From: Vicinamibacteria bacterium
GTDB taxonomy: Bacteria > Acidobacteriota > Vicinamibacteria > Vicinamibacterales > 2-12-FULL-66-21
DNA length: 8,043 nucleotides
Assembly: GCA_025937075.1 (NCBI GenBank)
Contig: JAICSD010000194.1
Coordinates: 1 to 8,043, forward strand
Reading direction: 5' to 3'
The translations under genes and the position numbers were made by a program. Below the pieces are notes generated by a model. It saw nothing but the letters and a program-made list of their open reading frames with translations, searched no databases and was not told the origin of the DNA. Below, piece after piece: positions 1 through 5,244 of the stretch (the stretch's first letter is position 1; each line of letters opens with the position of its first letter).

Positions 1-1782
1 CGAGAAGCCGCCTTTCAGCCCATAGTTGCCGAATTCGGCCTGCCGGTGCGTCAGCGCGAGCCGGACGACGTCGACGCCGAGGCGGACGTCGTGCTTGGGG
101 AACGCCTTCGTGAGCGCCGAGCTGAAGGTGTAGGTCCGCTCGTCGCGGTACAGGGGCATCCAGTTCGGCGTGGCTCCGATCGTATAGCCGTTCTCGAAGG
201 TCGGCATGCCGCTCGCGCGGATGTCGTTCGGATCGTTCACGCCGGGAATGCCGAGATCGAGGCCGATGTTCTGGCCGAAGTCCGGCCCCGTGACGTGCTG
301 CTTCTGGATGTCGAGGCCGAAGTTTCCGTCGAGCACCATCGAGTGGCCGAGCGTCCACGTATGGCCGACGGTTCCCACGTACACGCGCGTGTGCCCGAGA
401 CTCCCGTTCTCGAAGCCGAGGATGTAATTGTCGGTCACGTCCGCGTTCAGCATCGAGAACTTGCCCCAGATCTGGTGCGCGGCGCTTCGTTGGTACGTGA
501 ACTTCGTGTCGAAGTTGTCGCGATCGACCATGACGGTACCGGGTGTCGTGTAGTCGTCGGCCACCTGGTTCGAGTTCAGGTCGGCCGTCGTGTTGGGCAA
601 TGGGTAATACGCCATGACCGCGCGCGCGATCGGGCTGATCATGCTGGATGGCACCATGAAGTTCGCGAACTGCTCGCGGCCCGTGCCACCCGTTCCCGTC
701 AACGGATTGTAGAGCTGGAATTTCGAGCCGTACGCCGCCGCGGCTTCGGAGAAATCGCCGTTGCGCATTTTCGCCGTCGGAACGCCGTACGTCTGGTTGA
801 AGCCGCGCCGGTCGCGCAAGTGCTCCCACGACCCGAAGTAGAACAGCTTGTTCTTCACGATCGGGCCGCCGAGCGTCCCGCCGTAGATGTTGTGCGAGAG
901 CGGGGACTTGTCGAGGCTGTTGGCGTTGTTGAACAGCGAGTTCGCGTTCAGGTTATCGCTGTTGTAGAACTCGAACGCGGATCCCTTGAGCTCGTTCGTG
1001 CCGGACTTCGTGATGATCGTGGTGGCCGCGCCTCCTGCCATCCCGAGATCGGCGTCGAAGTTGTTCGTGGCGATGTTGACCGTCTCGATCGATTCGGCGG
1101 GCTGCACGTAGCCGACGTGGTGCGGCAGCCAGATGTTGACGGACACGGCGCCGTCGATCCGCGTCGCGTTGCTGTTCGGCTGGGTGCCGTTGACCCACGT
1201 CCGCAGCGACCGCCCCGGCGTATCGATCTCGGCGTTCTGAAACTGCGCCGGCGTCGCGCCCGGCACCAGGTTGATGAGCGCCTGATAGTTGCGGTACTGA
1301 TTGAGCGGAAGATTGGTGACTTCTTCGGACGTGAGCGTCGTGCTCAGGTCCGCTTTCTCCGTCTTCAGCAGCGTGGTCTCACTCGTGACCTCGACGGTTT
1401 CCGACACATTCCCGAGCGCGAGCGTGATGTTGATGCGGACGGGGTTTCCCGCATTCACGGGAATCGCCTTCTGCTCGTGCTCGCGGAAGCCTTGCAGTGT
1501 GGCCGTGAGATCGTACGTGCCGGGCAGCAGGTTGCGAATCGTATAGCTGCCGCCGGTATCCGTCGTGGTCTCGACCTCGAGACCGGTTTGAGTGTTCCTC
1601 GCAACGACGGTGACGCCTGGAGTGGCCGCACCTTGGGGGTCGGTGACATTGCCAACGATGGAACCGTACAGCGCCTGGGCATTCGCCGCGCGAATGCCGG
1701 GGTTCAGAATGAGTACTAGCAAACAGAACAACAGGGGGGACCACACACGACCAGCGGTTCGAGCCAACCGGCTCCTACACAT
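1..1782 (-). CDS. TonB-dependent receptor, Oar-like, with N-terminal carboxypeptidase-regulatory-like domain (partial, C-terminus beyond left edge)
   Basis: An outer-membrane receptor expected to take up a large substrate using energy from TonB. I translated it by hand: 594 codons stay open to base 1. Residues 1-35 or 1-37 form a signal peptide: an Arg-rich start, a hydrophobic core at 16-29, and AxA-type cleavage sites (ANA or AQA). Residues about 38-130 form a carboxypeptidase-regulatory-like beta-sandwich, with the typical GxVxDPxGAxxPGVTV start and the GSYTIRNLLPGTYDL core. Residues about 155-270 form the plug, with LPLNQRNYQALINLVPG-like residues and the TTIITKSGTNELKGSAFEFY type of signature that is usual in acidobacterial Oar-like receptors. 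The beta barrel follows, including GGTLGGPIVKNKLFYFGSWE. Family members usually run 1,000-1,200 residues, so about half is missing. The ATG is supported by an excellent ribosome-binding site at 1789-1797. The substrate cannot be inferred. Confidence 0.93.
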   Translation of the reverse strand, partial: MCRSRLARTAGRVWSPLLFCLLVLILNPGIRAANAQALYGSIVGNVTDPQGAATPGVTVVARNTQTGLEVETTTDTGGSYTIRNLLPGTYDLTATLQGFREHEQKAIPVNAGNPVRINITLALGNVSETVEVTSETTLLKTEKADLSTTLTSEEVTNLPLNQYRNYQALINLVPGATPAQFQNAEIDTPGRSLRTWVNGTQPNSNATRIDGAVSVNIWLPHHVGYVQPAESIETVNIATNNFDADLGMAGGAATTIITKSGTNELKGSAFEFYNSDNLNANSLFNNANSLDKSPLSHNIYGGTLGGPIVKNKLFYFGSWEHLRDRRGFNQTYGVPTAKMRNGDFSEAAAAYGSKFQLYNPLTGTGGTGREQFANFMVPSSMISPIARAVMAYYPLPNTTADLNSNQVADDYTTPGTVMVDRDNFDTKFTYQRSAAHQIWGKFSMLNADVTDNYILGFENGSLGHTRVYVGTVGHTWTLGHSMVLDGNFGLDIQKQHVTGPDFGQNIGLDLGIPGVNDPNDIRASGMPTFENGYTIGATPNWMPLYRDERTYTFSSALTKAFPKHDVRLGVDVVRLALTHRQAEFGNYGLKGGFS

Positions 1783-1788
1783 CGACTG

Positions 1789-1797
1789 CTCCTCCTT
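1789..1797 (-). promoter_or_regulatory. Strong ribosome-binding site of the TonB-dependent receptor
   Basis: On the minus strand AAGGAGGAG lies six bases before the ATG at 1782-1780. It fixes the start codon of the receptor and is the best Shine-Dalgarno match among the minus-strand genes here, which suggests efficient translation. Confidence 0.85.
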
Positions 1798-1842
1798 GTT
1801 CAAAATGTCGACAGCTGTTTGTGGCTGCCGAACCACCCGCGA

Positions 1843-1856
1843 TGGCGTTGACGCCA
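1843..1856. repeat. Short inverted repeat in the receptor 5' leader
   Basis: TGGCGT and ACGCCA are perfectly complementary around a two-base TG spacer. The repeat lies about 60 bases upstream of the receptor start codon, so it could be an operator or an mRNA hairpin in the leader. Short GC-rich repeats of this size can arise by chance. Confidence 0.35.
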
Positions 1857-1868
1857 CCTCAGGGGCGG

Positions 1869-1884
1869 CGCGGCTCGAGCCGCG
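1869..1884. repeat. Perfect 16-base palindrome CGCGGCTCGAGCCGCG
   Basis: A perfect self-complementary 16-mer, 87 bases upstream of the receptor start codon. With no spacer it is a poor RNA hairpin but a plausible binding site for a dimeric DNA-binding protein. It contains a CTCGAG core. Chance occurrence is more likely in GC-rich DNA, so function is only inferred from its position. Confidence 0.45.
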
Positions 1885-2026
1885 ATCTCCCTGACGCTGA
1901 CCCGCGTCTGGTGAATGGTCTCGATCGCGTTGCGTATCGAGCCAGCTTCACCGTTCAGCCTGGCAGGGGCTGCTGCGTTGGACTTTGAAAAACGCGTGCC
2001 GCTCGCCAGCGGCGGCGCGTCGCGGA

Positions 2027-2054
2027 GTCGTACGCTATCGATTCCTCGTACGAC
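2027..2054. repeat. Inverted repeat GTCGTACG / CGTACGAC
   Basis: Perfect 8-base arms at 2027-2034 and 2047-2054 are separated by 12 bases. It lies just left of the TTTACGGTAAA motif and could be a two-site operator or a weak stem-loop. It is downstream of the ToxR-like gene, but there is no T-run on that strand, so it does not look like an intrinsic terminator. Confidence 0.4.
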
Positions 2055-2065
2055 GCGACAAGCTG

Positions 2066-2076
2066 TTTACGGTAAA
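2066..2076. promoter_or_regulatory. TTTACGGTAAA palindrome, second copy of the motif at 3543-3553
   Basis: An 11-base palindrome with one central base, 283 bases upstream of the receptor start codon. The identical core is found in the divergent control region near 3541. In this copy the next outer pair (G and G) does not match, so the palindrome stops at 11 bases. Two identical AT-containing palindromes in the only two long non-coding gaps of a GC-rich window suggest a shared operator. The cognate regulator is unknown. Confidence 0.5.
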
Positions 2077-2087
2077 GACGACGCGTT

Positions 2088-2109
2088 GGAACGCAACTCG
2101 TTGCGTTCC
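2088..2109. repeat. 10-bp perfect inverted repeat with 2-base spacer
   Basis: GGAACGCAAC and GTTGCGTTCC are exact complements around a TC spacer. It lies 69 bases past the stop of the minus-strand ToxR-like gene and 11 bases from the TTTACGGTAAA motif. A two-base loop is sterically unfavourable for an RNA hairpin and no T-run follows on the minus strand. A dimeric protein-binding site is therefore more likely than a terminator, although a terminator role cannot be excluded. Confidence 0.55.
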
Positions 2110-2178
2110 CTTCACTTTGCAGATCGCTGTCGATGAACGTAAAGGAGGTATCGATACCGCCGCCAGGCGCGGCGTGTG

Positions 2179-3393
2179 CTACCAGAGATGCACCGCGATG
2201 ATCTGGGGAGGACCGGAATCTTCGGCAATCACTTTTGTCGCTACGACGATTTGGATGTTCTTGTGCGGCCAGTCGCCTGGCGCGTGCCGCTTCGCCTCTT
2301 CCATACAGGCATCGTCGACGAGGCATTCGGCCGCCGCTCGCGTTCCGTATCGCAACCCGGACGTCATCAGCACTGTCTGACCGGTTTGTGCGTCGAGCAT
2401 GCGGGTGGCGATCCCGTATGTCTCGCTGATGTCGCCGCCCGCCGCTGGCCGATTGAACATCATCCTCCAGGCGCGGCTCGCAGGCTGTTGCCGATCGCGG
2501 ATGTACGGCTCATCGCCATCCGATGCCAGCGTGAAGCGCAGATCTTCGCTCAAGCGGAGCGTCCACGGATTGTTGAAGCCACCGATGAGCACGGCCGGAC
2601 CGTCCCTCAGGTCGGTGAACTCCGTTGACTGTGGACGCCGTATCCGAAACGCTTTCTGCCGCTCGCCGAGCTCGCCTGCCAGCAGCGCGAGTGTCGCTGA
2701 ATCCGTGAACCGCACGTAATTGCGGCGGATGAGCTCCGAATCCGAAGCGCTCACACCCGTGTCCCGAATGCCGAGCGGATCTCCGATGCACAGGAGCACG
2801 GGGTTCGGCGATCGAAGAAAGGGATCCCAGAACTGATCGACGGCGCGATCGGCACGAGGAGCCATTCGCCAACCGGCCAGGAGCGCCAGCGAACCAACCA
2901 GCGCGATGATGGCTGCCGCCGCGAGCCATACAATCCGACGGCGCGACCTGGGAACGGAAACAGCGGCGCCGTTGGCATCGGCATCGGTTGACGCGGTCAC
3001 GAGCGCGAACTCGGGGACGTACGAGCCCGGTTCGTAGACGATTCGAAGCGCATCGCGCGTGTCCGGCGCCTGATAATAATGCGCGAGGCGCTTTCGAACT
3101 TCGCCCGCCGTCATCCTGACCACCGGGTCCTGGGACGTGTCGTACGTCGGCTCGCGCCCGAACACTTCAATCCCGATCGTCCGCTCCTTCAGCGAGCCGG
3201 TGTCCGCCTTCAGCGCGTGCTCGACGGTGTACTGGAGGAACGCCGGGAATCTCTTGCTATTGCGAAACAACGGCGTCGCGAGAATGCGCTCCATCTGGCG
3301 GCGCACGAGCTCCCGATCCGCGTCCGTGGTCGGGAGCCATCCATTTTCAATCGTGATCTCGGGGTCGAGCGCGGGAAGCGTGGACGAAGACAT
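2179..3393 (-). CDS. ToxR-like membrane protein with N-terminal winged-helix-like domain, one membrane helix and extracytoplasmic domain
   Basis: A 404-residue predicted inner-membrane protein of unknown function. Residues about 27-130 match from memory a domain frequent in acidobacterial regulators. Its landmarks are a RRQMERILATPLF start, the SLKERTIGIEVFGR segment, the DPVVRMTAGEVRKRL segment and an EPGSYVPEF end. It is commonly described as DNA-binding or winged-helix-like. Residues 151-153 (RRR) precede a single membrane helix at about 154-175, predicting N-inside, C-outside. The roughly 225-residue C-terminal part begins with DQFWDPFL and includes DLRDGPAVLIGGFNNPWTLR and the GPPQIIAVHLW terminus; I recall it as a recurring acidobacterial domain without known activity. 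The ATG at 3393 is preferred because it sits shortly before the domain; a GTG 18 codons upstream (3447) is possible. Neither has a clear ribosome-binding site. It may sense an envelope signal and regulate transcription (inference). Confidence 0.8.
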   Translation of the reverse strand: MSSSTLPALDPEITIENGWLPTTDADRELVRRQMERILATPLFRNSKRFPAFLQYTVEHALKADTGSLKERTIGIEVFGREPTYDTSQDPVVRMTAGEVRKRLAHYYQAPDTRDALRIVYEPGSYVPEFALVTASTDADANGAAVSVPRSRRRIVWLAAAAIIALVGSLALLAGWRMAPRADRAVDQFWDPFLRSPNPVLLCIGDPLGIRDTGVSASDSELIRRNYVRFTDSATLALLAGELGERQKAFRIRRPQSTEFTDLRDGPAVLIGGFNNPWTLRLSEDLRFTLASDGDEPYIRDRQQPASRAWRMMFNRPAAGGDISETYGIATRMLDAQTGQTVLMTSGLRYGTRAAAECLVDDACMEEAKRHAPGDWPHKNIQIVVATKVIAEDSGPPQIIAVHLW

Positions 3394-3532
3394 GTGGGAA
3401 TGGACGACGAAGCGCACGGCTGCGTCTACGCGCGGATGGCACAGCACGCGGCCGTACGCGAACCGGTACTGTAACGATACCTCGAATACGTCGCGCCATG
3501 TGGAGTGTGACAGAGGCCGGATTCGCGCCGTT

Positions 3533-3575
3533 CGCTGACGCGTTTACGGTAAACGGCTTGAGAGTTGCGTCAGCG
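3533..3575. repeat. Nested inverted repeat CGCTGACGC ... GCGTCAGCG framing a palindrome
   Basis: Perfect 9-base arms at 3533-3541 and 3567-3575 enclose 25 bases. Those bases include most of the CGTTTACGGTAAACG palindrome at 3541-3555. The nested layout could form a cruciform or give stacked binding sites for a dimer or tetramer. It sits in the gap between the divergent ToxR-like and zinc-ribbon genes. Confidence 0.6.
3541..3555. promoter_or_regulatory. Perfect 15-base operator-like palindrome CGTTTACGGTAAACG
   Basis: Seven-base arms around one central G are fully self-complementary. The site lies 148 bases before the ToxR-like gene and 50 bases before the zinc-ribbon gene, so a protein bound here could control both. 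Its TTTACGGTAAA core is repeated exactly at 2066-2076. It is AT-richer than its surroundings, as expected of a selected binding site rather than chance. Confidence 0.6.
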
Positions 3576-3587
3576 TCTTTCTACGCT
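3558..3587 (+). promoter_or_regulatory. Possible promoter for the zinc-ribbon gene
   Basis: TTGAGA at 3558-3563 resembles a -35 box. TACGCT at 3582-3587, after an 18-base spacer, is a weak -10 match. The palindrome at 3541-3555 ends just before the -35 box, a position that suits either an activator or a repressor. Transcription would start only about 12 bases before the ATG at 3606. The match is weak and is offered as a hypothesis. Confidence 0.25.
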
Positions 3588-3605
3588 GAGGCCACGAATC
3601 CTCAG

Positions 3606-4817
3606 ATGCCGACGATCACCTGCGCCTCCTGTCAGCGCACGCGCGAGGTCCCAAGGGCGAAGAGCGGCGCCCCTCGAACGCCCAGCCGATGGAAGCTGCT
3701 CCGGGGCCAGCCGTATTGTCCAGCCTGCAAGCACAGCGAGCTGATGGTGCGCTCGATCATCCTCCCGGTCGTCGGGCCGCGGGGCGGCTCGTGGGAAGAG
3801 CTGCGACAGGCGCTTCGAACGGTCTGGATGGAGACGACGCGCTGCGCGAACTGGATGATCACGCAGTTGTACCTGCGCGACGCGGCGCTGACGACCGAGT
3901 CAGAGGAGCCGGGTCGCATGGCGCGCGTATATCTCTACCCGGAGGCGCGAGCCCTCTTTCCGGATCTTCCCTCGCAATCGATTTCGGCGCTCGAGCAACG
4001 AGTGCAGGCGCTCTACCGGGCACATCGGCACAGTATCCTGTGGAAGGGCACACGATCCTTGCCGGTCTTTCGCTACCCTGCGCCCTTCGCCACGCCCTCG
4101 CAGGGATGGAAGGCGTACGAGGAGAACGGCCGCTGGCATTTGGCGATTCGCATTCGCGATCGACGGTGGGCGCTCCGCCTGCGCGGAGGCGCGCAGATGC
4201 GGTGGCACCTCGATCGGCTGCGGCAACTGGCGTCGGGCATGGGGGAACCGGGCGACGCGACGATCTACGAGATTCCGGCGCATGCCGGCGATCACCGCGG
4301 ACGAGGCGGAACGAGGGTCATGGTCAAACTTGCCGTCTGGCTGCCGAAGCCGGCGCCGGCCGCGGGCATCACGCTCCGCCTCAAGACCGACAAGAGCGCT
4401 CTGCTGTTGTTCGAGGGGACGAGCTGGAAAATCGATCCCGGCGAAATGCGGGCGGTCCTCGCGACGGACGCCCGGCGCCGTGCGGAACTCGCCGCAAGCG
4501 CCATCAGGGCGCGTCATACGACACAGCATCATCGGGCGGCGCTGCGGCACTTGCGCGCCGACCAGCAGCGGCGCTGCCGGCAACGCGTCGCCGATGCCTG
4601 CCGCGTCTACGCCGCGCATGCGGCAGCGTACGCGACGCGCGTGCAGGCCGCCGTCGTCGAGTACTCCGATCTCGATCACTCCGCGCTTCCGCATTTCCCG
4701 TGGGAGCGCCTGCGGCGCCACATCGAGGCGAAGCTCGATGAGCGCGGCATCAGGTTCATCCACACAAAGGGCCGCACGGCAGAACAGGCCCCACACGAAC
4801 CGCAGCCCATCGGCTGA
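3606..4817 (+). CDS. Zinc-ribbon protein with TnpB/Cas12-like (RuvC-type) outline, function uncertain
   Basis: A 403-residue protein I cannot assign firmly. C6-x2-C9 and C38-x2-C41 form an N-terminal zinc ribbon. After it comes a strand-like VRSIILPVV (48-56), then helices with CANWMITQLYLRD (80-92) and a SLPVFRYPAP segment (151-160), followed by beta-rich stretches (176-194 and 237-247). This order resembles the N-terminal half of TnpB/Cas12 proteins. ITLRLKTDKSALLLF (255-269) could be RuvC strands 1-2 with D262. A very basic helix region (287-345) leads to VVEYSDLD (350-357) with E352, then FPWERLRRHIEAKLDERGI, resembling the RuvC-II segment. The protein ends about 20 residues later, without the usual C-terminal zinc finger and third catalytic Asp. 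It may be nuclease-dead or a distinct family. The ATG at 3606 lacks a good ribosome-binding site; an in-frame ATG at 3498 would place the palindrome inside the gene and is less likely. Confidence 0.6.
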   Translation: MPTITCASCQRTREVPRAKSGAPRTPSRWKLLRGQPYCPACKHSELMVRSIILPVVGPRGGSWEELRQALRTVWMETTRCANWMITQLYLRDAALTTESEEPGRMARVYLYPEARALFPDLPSQSISALEQRVQALYRAHRHSILWKGTRSLPVFRYPAPFATPSQGWKAYEENGRWHLAIRIRDRRWALRLRGGAQMRWHLDRLRQLASGMGEPGDATIYEIPAHAGDHRGRGGTRVMVKLAVWLPKPAPAAGITLRLKTDKSALLLFEGTSWKIDPGEMRAVLATDARRRAELAASAIRARHTTQHHRAALRHLRADQQRRCRQRVADACRVYAAHAAAYATRVQAAVVEYSDLDHSALPHFPWERLRRHIEAKLDERGIRFIHTKGRTAEQAPHEPQPIG

Positions 4818-4836
4818 TTCGGCTGGTTGCTTCCCG

Positions 4837-4866
4837 TTGACAGTCGAAAGGAGTGTGCGTCATGCT
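4837..4866 (+). promoter_or_regulatory. Possible promoter of the padR-permease operon
   Basis: A perfect TTGACA -35 box lies at 4837-4842. CATGCT at 4861-4866, after 18 bases, is a poor -10 box. The repeats at 4839-4848 and 4871-4880 overlap the -35 box and flank the -10 box. A repressor such as PadR bound there would block polymerase. If this promoter is used, the leader ORF at 4862 would not be transcribed in full, so the two interpretations compete. Confidence 0.4.
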
Positions 4867-4880
4867 TTCCTTCGACTGTC
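4839..4880 (+). promoter_or_regulatory. Leader hairpin or operator in front of padR
   Basis: GACAGTCGAA at 4839-4848 is exactly complementary to TTCGACTGTC at 4871-4880. After a one-base bulge at A4849, GGA at 4850-4852 pairs with TCC at 4868-4870, giving 13 base pairs. As RNA this buries the first ribosome-binding sequence (AAAGGAG, 4847-4853) while leaving the second copy (GAAAGGA, 4881-4887) free. As DNA the arms could be two PadR half-sites. A smaller palindrome, TTCGA-CTG-TCGAA, lies at 4871-4883 and is incompatible with the long hairpin. Confidence 0.6.
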
Positions 4881-4887
4881 GAAAGGA
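4843..4887 (+). repeat. Direct repeat GTCGAAAGGA, two copies carrying ribosome-binding sequences
   Basis: Identical 10-mers at 4843-4852 and 4878-4887 start 35 bases apart. Each contains an AAAGGA Shine-Dalgarno core. The first is 8-9 bases before the ATG at 4862. The second is six bases before the GTG of padR at 4894 and supports that start. Confidence 0.7.
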
Positions 4888-4891
4888 CTAG
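4862..4891 (+). CDS. Possible 9-residue leader peptide MLSFDCRKD
   Basis: An ATG preceded by AAAGGAG with an eight-base gap opens a nine-codon frame that ends at TAG, two bases before the GTG of padR. This spacing is typical of translational coupling. The start lies in the loop of the 4839-4880 hairpin, so ribosomes on the leader could change access to the padR start. There is no run of one amino acid as in classical attenuators. It may be accidental. Confidence 0.3.
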   Translation: MLSFDCRKD

Positions 4892-4893
4892 CC

Positions 4894-5232
4894 GTGGCCA
4901 CGGAACGAGGAGACCTGCTCCAGGGAACGCTCGACATGCTGGTGCTCAAGGCGCTGCAGCTCGAGCCCATGCACGGGTGGGGCATCACCGAGCGGATCGA
5001 GCAGTGGTCCGAGAGCGTATTGCAGCTCGGGCAAGGCACGTTGTACCCCGCGCTGTACCGCCTCGAACGCCAGGGCCTGATTCGATCGGCATGGAACGTC
5101 ACCGAGAACAATCGCCGCGCGCGCTACTACTCGCTGACGGCGGCCGGCCGGCGGCAGCTCAACGCTGAGCTCGCGCAGTGGCGCCGCATGTCGCGCGCCG
5201 TGAACCTGGTGCTCCAGGCGACGCGCGACTGA
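4894..5232 (+). CDS. PadR-family transcriptional regulator, acidobacterial type
   Basis: A 112-residue cytoplasmic winged-helix DNA-binding repressor, the normal length for this subgroup (the type defined by TIGR03433, from memory). The start reads ERGDLLQGTLDMLVLKAL. HGWGI at 27-31 replaces the more common HGYGI. GTLYPALYRLERQGLI at 48-63 is the recognition helix, and ENNRRARYYSLTAAGR at 71-86 forms the wing. The C-terminal helix (about 88-110) should mediate dimerisation. The GTG start is supported by GAAAGGA six bases upstream. The permease ATG follows 12 bases after the stop, so the two form an operon. Such regulators typically repress their own operon and respond to a ligand or stress; the inverted repeats at 4839-4880 are the obvious candidate operator. 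The ligand is unknown. Confidence 0.93.
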   Translation: MATERGDLLQGTLDMLVLKALQLEPMHGWGITERIEQWSESVLQLGQGTLYPALYRLERQGLIRSAWNVTENNRRARYYSLTAAGRRQLNAELAQWRRMSRAVNLVLQATRD

Positions 5233-5244
5233 TTGGGGCGCAAC

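Larger units (their letters stand above)
1798..2178. other. Non-coding control region upstream of the receptor, rich in short palindromes
   Basis: No convincing gene lies in this stretch. The open frames have no family signature and no fitting ribosome-binding site. Both flanking genes are on the minus strand, so this is the 3' flank of the ToxR-like gene and the 5' region of the receptor. It contains several perfect inverted repeats: 1843-1856, 1869-1884, 2027-2034 with 2047-2054, 2066-2076, 2088-2109 and 2147-2158. The last is a 12-base GGTATCGATACC palindrome preceded on the plus strand by AAAGGAGG, but no plus-strand start codon follows at a useful distance. I could not identify a clear -35/-10 pair for the receptor. 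Confidence 0.6.

Noticed and set aside
46..1719. Long plus-strand open frame (557 codons) opposite the receptor
   Set aside because: It is antisense to a clearly recognisable TonB-dependent receptor. Its translation is Arg/Val-rich, low in complexity and shows no family motif, as expected of a shadow frame in GC-rich DNA.
2088..2109. Intrinsic terminator for the ToxR-like gene
   Set aside because: The spacer is only two bases and no T-run follows on the minus strand, so a DNA-binding site is more likely.
1915..2136. Small plus-strand gene (73 codons) in the intergenic region
   Set aside because: There is no ribosome-binding site, no recognisable motif, and the frame runs across several palindromes.
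3394..3447. GTG at 3447 as start of the ToxR-like gene
   Set aside because: The 18 extra residues show no conserved feature and there is no ribosome-binding site. The ATG at 3393 is the simpler choice, though its own site is also weak.
3498..3605. Upstream ATG at 3498 as start of the zinc-ribbon gene
   Set aside because: It would add 36 residues without domain features, has no ribosome-binding site and would put the nested palindrome inside the coding region. It is not fully excluded.
3900..4796. Minus-strand open frame of 298 codons and plus-strand frame 3689-4741
   Set aside because: Both overlap the zinc-ribbon gene. Their translations are Arg/Ala/Pro-rich without structured segments. 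The 3606-4817 frame has paired CxxC motifs, alternating strand/helix patterns and G/C-rich third positions.
3480..4900. IS200/IS605- or IS607-type mobile element around the TnpB-like gene
   Set aside because: I found no TnpA gene, no matching terminal hairpins at both ends and no target duplication. The repeats on the left (3533-3575) are not seen on the right.
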